A stretch of DNA of 38,439 nucleotides from an uncultured Oscillospiraceae bacterium (lineage in GTDB: Bacteria; Bacillota; Clostridia; Oscillospirales; Acutalibacteraceae), in contig URCA01000035.1 of NCBI GenBank assembly GCA_900546265.1, positions 1-38,439 of the forward strand, read 5' to 3'. The notes beneath the pieces are model-generated. The model made no database searches. It worked only from the letters and a program-made list of their open reading frames with translations, and had not been told where the DNA came from. The position numbers and the translations under genes are program-made. Shown in pieces: positions 14,509 through 22,670 of this stretch (the first letter of the stretch is position 1; each line of letters starts with the position of its first letter).

Positions 14509-15636
14509 GTGGAGGGTATATACGACAACATTTTGGTGGTTATTCCATCGCTGAACCCAGACGACAAGCTGATGAAGCTGCTTGAGGATTTGAAAGCAGG
14601 GGGCTTTCCTCATGTTCTGGTCGTCAACGACGGCAGCGCGGAGGACTATGCGCCGTACTTTCAGCGGGCGGAGGAGGAATTCGGCTGCGAGGTGCTGCGT
14701 CACCATATCAATTTCGGCAAAGGCCGGGCGCTGAAAACCGCCTTTAATCATTTCCTGAACGCCTATCCCGCCTGCAAGGGCCTTGTCACGGTGGATGCAG
14801 ACGGCCAGCATAAGGTGCCGGATATCCGGGCATGCTGCGACGCCATGCTGGCCCACCCCGAGGCCCTGATCCTGGGCAGCCGGGATTTTTCGAAAGAAGA
14901 TGTCCCCTTTAAGAGCCATTATGGCAACGTCATCACCCGCAATGTGTTCCGGCTGCTGTGCGGCGTTCGGATTTCCGACACGCAGACCGGTCTGCGGGCC
15001 ATGTCTTCCCCGCTGGTTAAGCGCTTCCTGACCACCAAGGGGGAGCGGTTCGAATATGAGATGAACATGCTCATCGATTGCGCCGAGGACAAAATCCCGC
15101 TGCGGGAGGTGCCGATCGAAACCGTTTATATCGAAGAGAACGCGTCCTCTCATTTTCATCCGGTGCTGGATTCTATCAAGATCTATGCGGTTTTCGGCAA
15201 ATTTCTCTTTTCCTCCGTGTCCAGCTTTTTGGTGGATATCATCATGTTTACCATGCTCAGCTGGGTGCTGCGCCTGGCCGCGCCGGAGCTGCTGACGACC
15301 GATGTGCCCCATATCAAAATCACGTACGCCATCCTCATCGCCACGGCAGCCGCCCGCGTGATATCTTCCTTGTGGAACTACCTGCTCAATCGAAAGCTGG
15401 TTTTTCAGAGCAAGGCCAACGGCGCGGTTACGCTGGTTAAATATTACGCACTGGCGGTGGTCATTTTGTTCCTGTCCGCCCAGGGGGTCAGCTTTTTCAC
15501 CCACCTGACCGGATGGAACAGTACTGTGGTGAAAATTCCCATCGATATGCTGTTGTTCCTAATCAGTTTCCCCATTCAAAAGCATTGGGTCTTTAAGAAG
15601 GAAAAAGCACCGCGGCAGGACGGTCTGGTCGCTTGA
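14509..15636 (+). CDS. Glycosyltransferase family 2 fused to a GtrA membrane domain
   Basis: 375 residues. Residues about 6-215 are a GT2 (GT-A fold) domain: VVIPSLNPDDKL at the start, VVNDGSAED, and VTVDADGQHKVPDI with the metal/nucleotide-binding DAD. The order is that of polyprenyl-phosphate mannosyl/glucosyltransferases. Residues about 225-365 are a GtrA-like domain of four membrane helices (starting FGKFLFSSVSSFLVDIIMF, ending near FLISFPIQKHWVFKK), which flips or accepts lipid-linked sugars. The fusion suggests sugar is loaded on polyprenyl phosphate at the membrane and passed outward for cell-surface decoration. The start is GTG 14509 with GGGAGAGG upstream. Single-gene transcript, closed by the terminator at 15665. 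Confidence 0.9.
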   Translation: MEGIYDNILVVIPSLNPDDKLMKLLEDLKAGGFPHVLVVNDGSAEDYAPYFQRAEEEFGCEVLRHHINFGKGRALKTAFNHFLNAYPACKGLVTVDADGQHKVPDIRACCDAMLAHPEALILGSRDFSKEDVPFKSHYGNVITRNVFRLLCGVRISDTQTGLRAMSSPLVKRFLTTKGERFEYEMNMLIDCAEDKIPLREVPIETVYIEENASSHFHPVLDSIKIYAVFGKFLFSSVSSFLVDIIMFTMLSWVLRLAAPELLTTDVPHIKITYAILIATAAARVISSLWNYLLNRKLVFQSKANGAVTLVKYYALAVVILFLSAQGVSFFTHLTGWNSTVVKIPIDMLLFLISFPIQKHWVFKKEKAPRQDGLVA

Positions 15637-15664
15637 AAATTCTACAACGTATTGTCGTATAGGC

Positions 15665-15708
15665 AAAGGGACGGGATTGCATAAATTTGCAATCCCGTCC
15701 CTTTTTTT
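15665..15708 (+). terminator. Terminator of the glycosyltransferase gene
   Basis: AAAGGGACGGGATTGC pairs with GCAATCCCGTCCCTTT (16 pairs) over the loop ATAAATTT, followed by T residues. Apart from this hairpin and the repeats near 15943-15980, the 397-base gap 15637-16033 contains only AT-rich sequence with no recognisable gene. Confidence 0.92.
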
Positions 15709-15942
15709 CTATATGTTGTTGTTTGCCACAGCTTTTCCTCAATGAAAAATATCCGCCCACCGGATAAAAAGGTAAAAAATGGCTAATATAAACGGATAAT
15801 TCGGATGAGTTCACAGCTGGCTAAGGTTTTACCGCAACTTTCTTACGATGCAGATTCCACAACAATCCTTCATATTTCAGCCTAATTGTAGGAAAAAATT
15901 TCCGCATAATTGCGGCTCTTCTGGAAATACTACCGGAAATAA

Positions 15943-15980
15943 GTGAATATATTTCACATATTGGTGGTTAAAATTCACAT
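15943..15980 (+). promoter_or_regulatory. Candidate operator repeats upstream of the XRE regulator
   Basis: GTGAA-TATAT-TTCAC (15943-15957) is an inverted repeat, and TTCACAT recurs at 15953-15959 and 15974-15980, 21 bases apart (two helical turns). TATACT at 16007-16012 may be the -10. Spacing suits autoregulation by the XRE protein just downstream; this is inference. Confidence 0.35.
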
Positions 15981-16033
15981 GTACTGCATTTGGAAAACGG
16001 CCATGATATACTTGGAGGGAAGGGGGCATCAGT

Positions 16034-16456
16034 ATGTCCAATGACAAACGGGCTCGTTCTGTCTTTTCCGAACGTCTGCGCATGCTGCGCAAGTCCAACA
16101 ATCTGACACAGAAGCAGGTGGCTCAGAGCCTGAGTATAGACCGTTCCACATATGCTTACTATGAAATTGATAAAACCAAGCCGGATTATGACACGCTGCT
16201 GCGTATTTCCCGTATTTTCAATGTTAGTGTGGACTTTCTTTTGGGCCGCGACCGGGATGCCTCCGCTTCGGTGACGCTTCACGACAACCATTATCCCCGC
16301 GATAACACGGAGACCTCTCGCTCTTTGGTAGATCTCACCCAGGAGGAACTGGCCTTCCTCAACATTTACCGCCAGCTAGACAGCATCCAGCGAAACGCCG
16401 TGATGCAGTTTGCGCTGGAACAGCGGTTTCAGCGGCAGAGCTTTTCGGATAGATAA
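16034..16456 (+). CDS. XRE family helix-turn-helix regulator
   Basis: 140 residues. Residues about 13-70 form the Cro/CI helix-turn-helix: FSERLRMLRKSNNLTQKQVAQSLSIDRSTYAYYE, followed by the conserved PDYDTLLRISRIFNVSVDFLLGR. The C-terminal half has a short charged linker and a helix (LTQEELAFLNIYRQLDSIQRNAVMQF) probably for dimerisation, without a known ligand domain. GGAGGGAAGGGGG just upstream supports the start. Single gene bounded by the terminator at 16460. Its target is unknown; repeats in its own upstream region suggest it represses itself. Confidence 0.9.
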   Translation: MSNDKRARSVFSERLRMLRKSNNLTQKQVAQSLSIDRSTYAYYEIDKTKPDYDTLLRISRIFNVSVDFLLGRDRDASASVTLHDNHYPRDNTETSRSLVDLTQEELAFLNIYRQLDSIQRNAVMQFALEQRFQRQSFSDR

Positions 16457-16459
16457 GAA

Positions 16460-16487
16460 AAAGCGGAGGGGACAAGCCCTCCGCTTT
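16460..16487. terminator. Bidirectional terminator between XRE and DegV genes
   Basis: AAAGCGGAGGG (16460-16470) pairs with CCCTCCGCTTT (16477-16487), 11 pairs with loop GACAAG. A and T ends let it serve both convergent genes. Confidence 0.85.
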
Positions 16488-16505
16488 GCTTTGTCATGTA
16501 GCCGT

Positions 16506-17375
16506 TTATCGATGCTTTCCCAGGAAAAAGAGGGCCAGTGTTCCGGGGCCGGAATGGCTGCCGATCACGGTGCCGATGGTGTGCAGCATAAAATGCCGCG
16601 CGCCGGTGACCTGCTGCACGATGGCCTTGAGCTTTTCGGCATCCTCCAGGCAGTCGCCGTGACTGATCAGGATCATCTGATCGGACACGTCGTCATTCAC
16701 CGTTTCCTTCATTTTGGCGGCCAGCGCCTCCATGGCGCCCTGACGGCCGCGGCTCTTGCTCATGAGAATGAGATGCCCCTCGTCGTCCACATGAAGCACC
16801 GGCTTGATCCCCAGCAGGGAGCCGAAAATAGCGGAAGCCTTGGAAACCCGGCCGCCCCGATGCAGGTGCATCAGATCGTCCACCGTGAACCAATGGCACA
16901 GATGCAGTTTGTTGTCCTCCAGCCACTTCGCGTTTTCCTGGATGGTCATGCCCGCTTCCTTATGCATCTGGGCGTAATAGAGCAGCAAGCCCTCGCCCAT
17001 GGACGCGGCCAGGGAATCGACCACCAAAATGGTGCGATCCGGGTATTTTTCCCGCAGCTCCGCCGCGCCACGCTCCACCGATTCATAAGTGCCGCTCAGC
17101 CCGCTGGAGAAGCAGAGATGCAGCACGTCCTCCCCCGCCTGCAGATAAGGCTCCACAAAATCGATAAAATCGTAGGTATTGACCTGCATGGTGGTGGACT
17201 GGGCGCCGCCGCGCAGCGCTTCGTAGAAATCATGAATGGGCATGCAGTCCTCGCTGCCCTCCCGGTACTCCTTACCGTTTATCTGAAAGCCGAGACCTAC
17301 GCAGGGGATAGAATGCTCCGTATAAAATTCCCGGGGCATATCGCAGGTGGAATCGGTGGTAATTCTGTAGCTCAT
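16506..17375 (-). CDS. DegV family fatty-acid-binding protein
   Basis: 289 residues, the usual DegV length. MSYRITTDSTCDMP opens the fold with the TDSTCD motif, TTMQVNTYDF supplies the family's TSQ-like ligand-contacting segment, and HLCFSSGLSGTYES is the conserved SSGLSGTY loop; VDSLAASMGEG and HRGGRVSKASAIFGSLLGIKPVL complete the family pattern. DegV (FakB-type) proteins hold a fatty acid and present it to the FakA kinase for acyl-phosphate formation. No fakA is in the window, so the partner would be elsewhere. GGGAGG lies upstream of ATG 17375. Monocistronic, convergent with the XRE gene. Confidence 0.92.
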   Translation of the reverse strand: MSYRITTDSTCDMPREFYTEHSIPCVGLGFQINGKEYREGSEDCMPIHDFYEALRGGAQSTTMQVNTYDFIDFVEPYLQAGEDVLHLCFSSGLSGTYESVERGAAELREKYPDRTILVVDSLAASMGEGLLLYYAQMHKEAGMTIQENAKWLEDNKLHLCHWFTVDDLMHLHRGGRVSKASAIFGSLLGIKPVLHVDDEGHLILMSKSRGRQGAMEALAAKMKETVNDDVSDQMILISHGDCLEDAEKLKAIVQQVTGARHFMLHTIGTVIGSHSGPGTLALFFLGKHR

Positions 17376-17602
17376 ACAGCAGCCTCCCGTTTTATCTGGT
17401 TTTGGATACTATGTTACATCATATTGCCCGGCGTGTCAAGAGGAGCCGACAAACGTCCGTTTTGACGCCGGCTGTTCCGGCATGGCGGCCGCCTGGCACA
17501 CCCTTTCCCGGACTTTCTTTCAGTATACCCGATCCTTCAGACAAATACAAGGTTTCCCGTACTTTCAGATGCGATTTTCGAGGATTCCCCGGCTTCCCCC
17601 CC

Positions 17603-17631
17603 TTGCGCCGGCGGTGCAAAACCGGTATGAT
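17603..17631 (+). promoter_or_regulatory. Promoter of the TtcA-like gene
   Basis: TTGCGC (17603-17608), 17-base spacer, TATGAT (17626-17631). Transcription would begin near 17638, about 36 bases before the start codon. The rest of the gap 17376-17602 shows nothing else. Confidence 0.55.
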
Positions 17632-17673
17632 GGGGGAAAACGCCCGGTTGGGCGCGCTTGGAGGAATTTCGCT

Positions 17674-18396
17674 ATGGCTGATCCGTTTTCATCCATTCTG
17701 TCCCTGACACGGGCCGCCGTGGAGCGGTACGATATGCTGCCCGCCGGCGCGTCGGTGGCCGTGGGGGTATCGGGCGGTAAGGACAGCTTGGTGCTGCTCG
17801 TGGCCCTGGCTCGTCTGCGGGAATTCTTCCCCACCCCCTTCTCCCTCACCGCCATCACGCTGGATCCGGTCTTTGAGGGGCGGCAGACCGACTATTCCCC
17901 CGTGGCCTCCCTGTGCGAGGAGCTGCGCGTCCCTTATATAGTCCGTCGTACCCGGCTGTGGGAGGTGGTGTTCGAGGAGCGGCGGGAGGCCAATCCCTGC
18001 AGCCTGTGCGCCCGGATGCGCCGCGGCGCCCTGCACGCGGCCGCCAAGGAGGCAGGCTGCCGTTTTGTCGCCTTGGGGCACCACAAAAACGACGCGGCGG
18101 AGACCTTTCTCATGAATCTGTTGGCGGGAGGCACCCTGGCCTGCTTTTCGCCGAAAAGCTATCTGGACAGGCGGGATCTCACCCTTATCCGCCCGCTGAT
18201 ATTCGCGCAGGAAGCGGATATTGCCCGCTGCGCCGAGCGGGCCGCGCTGCCGGTGGTCAAATCCCGCTGCCCGGTGGACGGCTGCACCAACCGGCAGAGA
18301 ACCAAGGAGCTGCTGGCCGATCTGTCCGCCGCGTACGGCCCTCTGAACGACAAAATTCTGGGCGCCATGCAGAAGGCCGGCCTGAGCGGCTGGTGA
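17674..18396 (+). CDS. TtcA-like ATP-pyrophosphatase (tRNA thiolation family)
   Basis: 240 residues. The PP-loop SGGKDS at 33-38 binds ATP. Cys109 and Cys112 (PCSLC) together with the later KSRCPVDGC segment supply the cysteines that hold an iron-sulfur cluster in TtcA-type enzymes; GHHKNDAAETFLMNLL is the family's nucleotide-site motif. TtcA makes 2-thiocytidine at tRNA position 32 by activating the base with ATP; this protein may do that or a related tRNA thiolation. ATG 17674 is chosen because GGAGG lies nine bases before it; the open frame continues upstream through the promoter. Single gene, with its own promoter and terminator. Confidence 0.88.
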   Translation: MADPFSSILSLTRAAVERYDMLPAGASVAVGVSGGKDSLVLLVALARLREFFPTPFSLTAITLDPVFEGRQTDYSPVASLCEELRVPYIVRRTRLWEVVFEERREANPCSLCARMRRGALHAAAKEAGCRFVALGHHKNDAAETFLMNLLAGGTLACFSPKSYLDRRDLTLIRPLIFAQEADIARCAERAALPVVKSRCPVDGCTNRQRTKELLADLSAAYGPLNDKILGAMQKAGLSGW

Positions 18397-18422
18397 ATAA
18401 AGTGAGGGGACGCGAACCCGCC

Positions 18423-18453
18423 CCGGCAGGCTCTTGTTTGCCTGCCGGTTTTT
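18423..18453 (+). terminator. Terminator of the TtcA-like gene
   Basis: CCGGCAGGC pairs with GCCTGCCGG (nine pairs), loop TCTTGTTT, followed by five T. Confidence 0.9.
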
Positions 18454-18589
18454 GCTGCGCCTCGGTCGATATTATATTTCCTTTTTATATGAGGGCGCGT
18501 CGCTTCCTCCCCGTGATATTGACGAAAACTCGTGCGAAATTGCTAAGAGATTTCGGCTGAATAAGGGTATCTTTTTTTGAACAGGCCGG

Positions 18590-18645
18590 TATAATAGGGC
18601 GTGTAAATAGTTTGTTAACAAGTTCCCCGCGAAGCCGCCGGGGAA
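18590..18645 (+). promoter_or_regulatory. Upstream region of the ABC exporter operon
   Basis: TATAAT at 18590-18595 is a good -10 without a clear -35. A perfect 10-base palindrome TTGTTAACAA follows at 18612-18621, where a repressor could act just past the start of transcription, and TTCCCCG/CGGGGAA (about 18623-18645) can fold as a hairpin just before the ribosome site. The 10-mer resembles a collapsed Rex half-site pair but lacks the 4-base spacer, so no regulator is named. Confidence 0.4.
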
Positions 18646-18666
18646 TTTGAAAGGCAGGGTGATGAT

Positions 18667-20451
18667 ATGTTTCAAATCCGATGGCTGTGGCGTAACATTG
18701 AACGCAAGTACCGCGTCGCTCTGATTGTCGCGCTCATTCTATCCGCCGGCACCAGCGTCATGCTGGTGATCAACCCCTTTCTGTCCGCCAAGCTCATCGA
18801 CGATGTCATTATCCCCCAGAACCCGGATCCCCTGCTGCCGCTGCTGTTCTCCATGTTGGCGGTGCAGGTGCTGCGGCAGGGCATGCGGTATGTGATGGTT
18901 ATTCTGCTGGAGCGCTCGGCTCAGCATCTGATGTTCAATCTGCGGGTGCATCTCTTCACCGTCCTGCAGCATCAGGAGATGCGGTTCTTCGATCGCAACC
19001 GCACCGGCGACCTGATGACCCGCCTGTCCGCCGATCTGGATTGGTGCCGCCATTTTACCGCGTTTCTCACCTATCAGGTGGTGGACAGCGTGGTGATGTT
19101 CATCGCCACCCTGACCATGTTTTTCTGCGTCAGCTGGCAGTTGACCCTGGCCCTGCTGGCGGTTACCCCTCTGCTGATGCTCATCACCAAGCTGTATTCC
19201 AAAAAAGTGCATCCCCTCTTCGTCGGCATGCGGGATCGCCTGTCCGATCTGAACACCGCCGCCCAGGAAAATATCGCCGGTAACCGGGTGGTCAAAGCTT
19301 TCGCCCGGGAGGATTACGAGCGGGAGCGTTTCCATGAGCGGAACCAGGAGTACCGGGACGCGAACCTGGACATCAATAAGTTGTGGCTTACCTTTTTCCC
19401 CATGATCGAGGTGCTGGCCAACGCCATGACCCTTATCACCATCTTCTTCGGCGGCGCGCTCATCATCATGGGCCAGCTGCACCCCGGTCCCGGCGCCTTT
19501 TCCCCTGGTGACCTGACCATCTTCACCTCCCTGTCCTGGGCGCTGGCCAATCCCATGCGCAACCTGGGTACCCTGATAAACGATTTGCAGCGGTTCGGCG
19601 CCTCCGCGACCAAAATCATCGAGGTGTATTACGGCCGGCCCCTTATTGTCGACCGGCCCGACGCCGAGAGCCATCCGCACATGGAAGGGAGAATCGCCTT
19701 CCGGGATGTGAGTTTTTCCTTCGGCGGCGTCCAGGTGCTCAAGGATGTCAGCTTTGAGGTGGAGCCTGGCCAGACGGTGGCCATCATGGGCCCCACCGGC
19801 TCGGGCAAAACCACCCTCATCAACCTGCTGGCCCGCTTCTATGACGCCGACAGCGGCGAGATCCTGGTGGACGGCTGCAACGTCCATATGTGGAAGCTGC
19901 AGGAGCTGCGCCGCGGCATCGGCACCGCCACCCAGGACGTGTTCCTCTTCTCCGACACGGTGGAGGGCAACATCGCCTTCGGCAACCAGTCTTTGTCCGA
20001 GGTGGAGGCCCGGGATTTCGCCCGGCGGGCGGCGGCGGACGAATTCGTCGTCAAAATGCCAGAGGGCTATGACACCATTGTGGGGGAAAGAGGCGTGGGC
20101 CTTTCCGGCGGCCAGAAGCAGCGTATCGCCCTGGCCCGCGCCATGGCGGTGGAGCCCGCCATCCTGGTGCTGGACGATACCACCTCCGCCGTGGATATGG
20201 AAACCGAAAAATACATACAGCGGCAGTTGCGCGAGCTGCCCTATCCCTGCACCAAAATTCTCATCGCCCAGCGGATTTCCTCCGTCAAGGACGCGGATCT
20301 CATCCTGGTGCTGGAAAACGGACAGATAACCGAGCGGGGCACCCATGAGGAACTGCTGAAAAACCGCGGTTACTATTGGGAAACCTATGCCCTGCAGAAC
20401 GATATTCATGAGGAATCCGTCCCCGTGACCGCTCAAGGGGGTGTGTGCTGA
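18667..20451 (+). CDS. ABC exporter half-transporter with degenerate ATP site
   Basis: 594 residues: six membrane helices to about 320 (exporter type, with coupling helices), then a nucleotide-binding domain. Walker A GPTGSGKTT is near 375, Q-loop in TATQDVFLF and signature LSGGQ at 479-483. Walker B is LVLDDTTSAVD, so the catalytic glutamate position is Asp504, and the switch histidine is Gln535 (LIAQR). These changes define the non-consensus site of heterodimeric exporters such as TM287/288 and BmrCD; its intact LSGGQ completes the partner's active site. Likely substrates are drugs or lipids. The TGA stop overlaps the partner's ATG by one base (20451), so expression is coupled. Confidence 0.93.
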   Translation: MFQIRWLWRNIERKYRVALIVALILSAGTSVMLVINPFLSAKLIDDVIIPQNPDPLLPLLFSMLAVQVLRQGMRYVMVILLERSAQHLMFNLRVHLFTVLQHQEMRFFDRNRTGDLMTRLSADLDWCRHFTAFLTYQVVDSVVMFIATLTMFFCVSWQLTLALLAVTPLLMLITKLYSKKVHPLFVGMRDRLSDLNTAAQENIAGNRVVKAFAREDYERERFHERNQEYRDANLDINKLWLTFFPMIEVLANAMTLITIFFGGALIIMGQLHPGPGAFSPGDLTIFTSLSWALANPMRNLGTLINDLQRFGASATKIIEVYYGRPLIVDRPDAESHPHMEGRIAFRDVSFSFGGVQVLKDVSFEVEPGQTVAIMGPTGSGKTTLINLLARFYDADSGEILVDGCNVHMWKLQELRRGIGTATQDVFLFSDTVEGNIAFGNQSLSEVEARDFARRAAADEFVVKMPEGYDTIVGERGVGLSGGQKQRIALARAMAVEPAILVLDDTTSAVDMETEKYIQRQLRELPYPCTKILIAQRISSVKDADLILVLENGQITERGTHEELLKNRGYYWETYALQNDIHEESVPVTAQGGVC

Positions 20452-22247
20452 TGGCTCGGAACAAATTCGACGTGGACGAAAACCTGGAATCCCCGTTCAG
20501 CTTCGCCCACCTCAAGCGTGCCATGAAGTACGTTAAGAAGCATGCCTTTAAAATGGTGCTCGCTCTGGTGCTGTCCTGCATCGCCAGCGTGGTGGCGCTG
20601 TTCGGCCCGAAGATTATGCAGTGGGCCCTGGACGATGCCGTGCCGCATAACGATTTCGGCCTGCTGGGCCGCCTGGCCCTGTTCTACACCCTCATCGTGA
20701 TTATCGGCATCGTCTTCACCACCATCCGGGCCCGCATTATGGCTCATGTCAGCCAGGAGATTGTCTACGATATTCGGGAGGATCTCTTCGCTCATCTGCA
20801 GCGCCTGCCCTTCAGCTACTACGACAGCCGGCCGGCGGGGAAAATCCTGGTGCGGGTCATCAACTACGTCAACTCGGTGTCCGACATGCTGTCCAACGGC
20901 ATCATCAACAGCATCCTGGAAATCGTCAACGTGGCGTTTATCATCGTGTTCATGTACTCCACCAACGCGCTGCTGGCTACGATTGTGGTGGCCGGTCTCC
21001 CGCTTTTCGCGGCGGTCATCTGGTACATCAAGCCCCGCCAGCGGAAATACTGGCAGGCCCAGTCCAACAAAAACTCCAACTATAACGCCTACCTCGCGGA
21101 GAGCATCGACGGCGTGCGCGTCAGCCAGCTGTTCGCCCGGGAGGAGGAGAACATCTCCATCATGAAGCGGCTGGCCGCCGCCTGCCGCGCCGCTTGGCTG
21201 AAGGCTGTCTATGTGGGCAACGCCGTGTGGCTCTCTTCCGAAATCATCAGCCAGATCGTCTTCACCGTGATGTACATCGCTGGCGTGTACTGGATTGGCG
21301 GCGCCATGGTATCCTTCGGCGTGCTGCTGGCCATGGGGCAGTATGTCAGCCGCTTCTGGCAGCCCATCACCAACCTGGCCAACATCTACAACATGTTCAT
21401 CAATAACATCGCGTACCTGGAACGCATTTTTGAAACCATGGACGAACCGGTGGTGGTGGACGATCTGCCCGGCGCGCAGCCTTTGCCCGCCATCCGGGGC
21501 GAGGTGGAGTTCCGTGACGTGACCTTCGCCTACGAGCCGGGCGTCAATATTCTGGAGAACCTCTCCTTCTCCGTGCGGGAGGGTGAGAGCGTGGCCCTGG
21601 TGGGGCCGACGGGGGCCGGCAAGACCACGGTGGTCAATCTTATCAGCCGGTTCTATAACCTCACCGGCGGTCAGGTGGTGCTGGACGGCAAATATGACAT
21701 CGCCGGCGTCACTCTCCACTCCCTGCGCAGCCAGATGGGCATCATGCTTCAGGACAGCTTTATTTTCAGCGGCACTATCATGGACAACATCCGCTATGGC
21801 CGGCTGGACGCCACCGACGAGGAAGTGCAGGCCGCGGCCCGGGCGGTGCGGGCGCACGATTTCATTATGGAAATGGATCGAGGCTACTACACCGAGGTTA
21901 ACGAACGGGGCAGCCGCCTCTCCCAAGGGCAGCGGCAGCTGATCTCTTTCGCCCGTACGCTTCTGTCCGACCCGAAAATCCTGATTCTGGACGAGGCCAC
22001 TTCCTCCATCGATACCAAAACGGAGCGGCTGCTCCAGGAGGGGATCGCGGCGCTGCTCAAGGGGCGGACCTCCTTTATCATCGCCCACCGGCTGTCCACC
22101 ATCAAGACTTGTGATAAAATCATGTACATTGCCGACAAGCACATTCAGGAATGCGGCAGCCACGACGAACTTATCGCCCGGCGCGGGCTATATTATAATC
22201 TGTATACCGCACAATCGCAGGAACAGGGCGTCGCCCTGGCGACATAA
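20451..22247 (+). CDS. ABC exporter half-transporter with consensus ATP site
   Basis: 598 residues, membrane domain to about 325 and nucleotide-binding domain after it. Walker A GPTGAGKTT, Walker B ILILDEATSSID with Glu515, and switch His546 (IIAHR) are all canonical, while its own signature reads LSQGQ (490-494). Paired with the upstream subunit this gives one hydrolytic site (this Walker A/B plus the partner's LSGGQ) and one degenerate site, the classic asymmetric heterodimer. ATG 20451 is used, with CAAGGGGG upstream; a GTG six bases earlier is in frame. Closed by a long inverted-repeat terminator that starts within the stop codon. Confidence 0.93.
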   Translation: MARNKFDVDENLESPFSFAHLKRAMKYVKKHAFKMVLALVLSCIASVVALFGPKIMQWALDDAVPHNDFGLLGRLALFYTLIVIIGIVFTTIRARIMAHVSQEIVYDIREDLFAHLQRLPFSYYDSRPAGKILVRVINYVNSVSDMLSNGIINSILEIVNVAFIIVFMYSTNALLATIVVAGLPLFAAVIWYIKPRQRKYWQAQSNKNSNYNAYLAESIDGVRVSQLFAREEENISIMKRLAAACRAAWLKAVYVGNAVWLSSEIISQIVFTVMYIAGVYWIGGAMVSFGVLLAMGQYVSRFWQPITNLANIYNMFINNIAYLERIFETMDEPVVVDDLPGAQPLPAIRGEVEFRDVTFAYEPGVNILENLSFSVREGESVALVGPTGAGKTTVVNLISRFYNLTGGQVVLDGKYDIAGVTLHSLRSQMGIMLQDSFIFSGTIMDNIRYGRLDATDEEVQAAARAVRAHDFIMEMDRGYYTEVNERGSRLSQGQRQLISFARTLLSDPKILILDEATSSIDTKTERLLQEGIAALLKGRTSFIIAHRLSTIKTCDKIMYIADKHIQECGSHDELIARRGLYYNLYTAQSQEQGVALAT

Positions 22248-22285
22248 CGAAAAGGGATCGGTCTTTTGGCCGATCCCTTTTCGTT
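22246..22285. terminator. Long inverted-repeat terminator after the ABC exporter
   Basis: AACGAAAAGGGATCGG (22246-22261) pairs with CCGATCCCTTTTCGTT (22270-22285); perfect complementarity continues outward to 22241 and 22290, for 21 pairs with loop TCTTTTGG. The stop codon TAA is part of the stem. Confidence 0.9.
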
Positions 22286-22360
22286 ATGTCTCTCTTACGC
22301 CGCCTCCAAGCGGCGGGCTCCCACGGCCAACTTTCGAGAAAACTCCTGGAGTAGTCTCTC

Positions 22361-22396
22361 AGCCGCCATCGGTTTGTCCGTTGCGGCTATTTTTTT
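22361..22396 (+). terminator. Second plus-strand terminator downstream of the ABC exporter
   Basis: AGCCGC (22361-22366) and GCGGCT (22383-22388) pair over a 16-base loop and are followed by A and seven T. Between the two terminators GCCGC/GCGGC (about 22299-22315) can also fold. Either tandem termination or a short untranslated RNA would explain it; no promoter was found between them. The rest of the 423-base gap 22248-22670 holds only the dehydrogenase promoter and its GC-rich leader. Confidence 0.55.
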
Positions 22397-22482
22397 GTCT
22401 TTTTGGGTGAATTTATATAAAGCGCTGCATAATCTCGTAGAAAATTTCGCGTTTGTCGGCGGTTTTGCCTAACAATTGCCTA

Positions 22483-22511
22483 TTTACAAGGCCTAGAGAA
22501 TATGTTATAGT
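22483..22511 (+). promoter_or_regulatory. Promoter of the dehydrogenase/malic enzyme operon
   Basis: TTTACA (22483-22488), a 17-base spacer, TATAGT (22506-22511). Transcription would begin near 22518, giving a leader of about 150 bases that is GC-rich and able to fold. The -10 is overlapped by the Rex-like operator. Confidence 0.75.
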
Positions 22512-22519
22512 TTTAACAA
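22502..22519 (+). promoter_or_regulatory. Candidate Rex operator
   Basis: ATGTTAT-AGTT-TTAACAA fits the clostridial Rex site TTGTTAA-N4-TTAACAA at 12 of 14 defined positions, the right half being perfect. It covers the -10 and the start point of the dehydrogenase promoter. Rex is released by high NADH and is known to repress ldh genes in Firmicutes, which suits this gene. No rex gene is in the window. Confidence 0.6.
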
Positions 22520-22670
22520 TGCATCATGGGGGAGTTTGGCGCTTTGTCATGGGGCAGACAAATTCCGACAGCGACCCGCCGGGTTACCGGGGGGCCGGAG
22601 AGGGTGTACCGCGGGGCTTGTGCAGCCAGCCCGATCCGGGTAAGCCGATAGAGTTAAGGGAGACAACCGT

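Noticed and set aside
18612..18621. Rex operator before the ABC exporter
   Set aside because: TTGTTAACAA has both core halves but lacks the 4-base spacer and outer bases, so it is only noted as a palindrome.
22295..22468. Minus-strand open frame ending in MAAERLLQEFSRKLAVGARR (about 24 codons from ATG 22369)
   Set aside because: It ends just before a terminator-like repeat, but the ATG has no ribosome site, there is no promoter, and a plus-strand terminator runs through it.
22266..22472. Plus-strand 68-codon frame after the ABC exporter
   Set aside because: It begins at a TTG inside the terminator loop, has no ribosome site and crosses a T-run terminator; not convincing.
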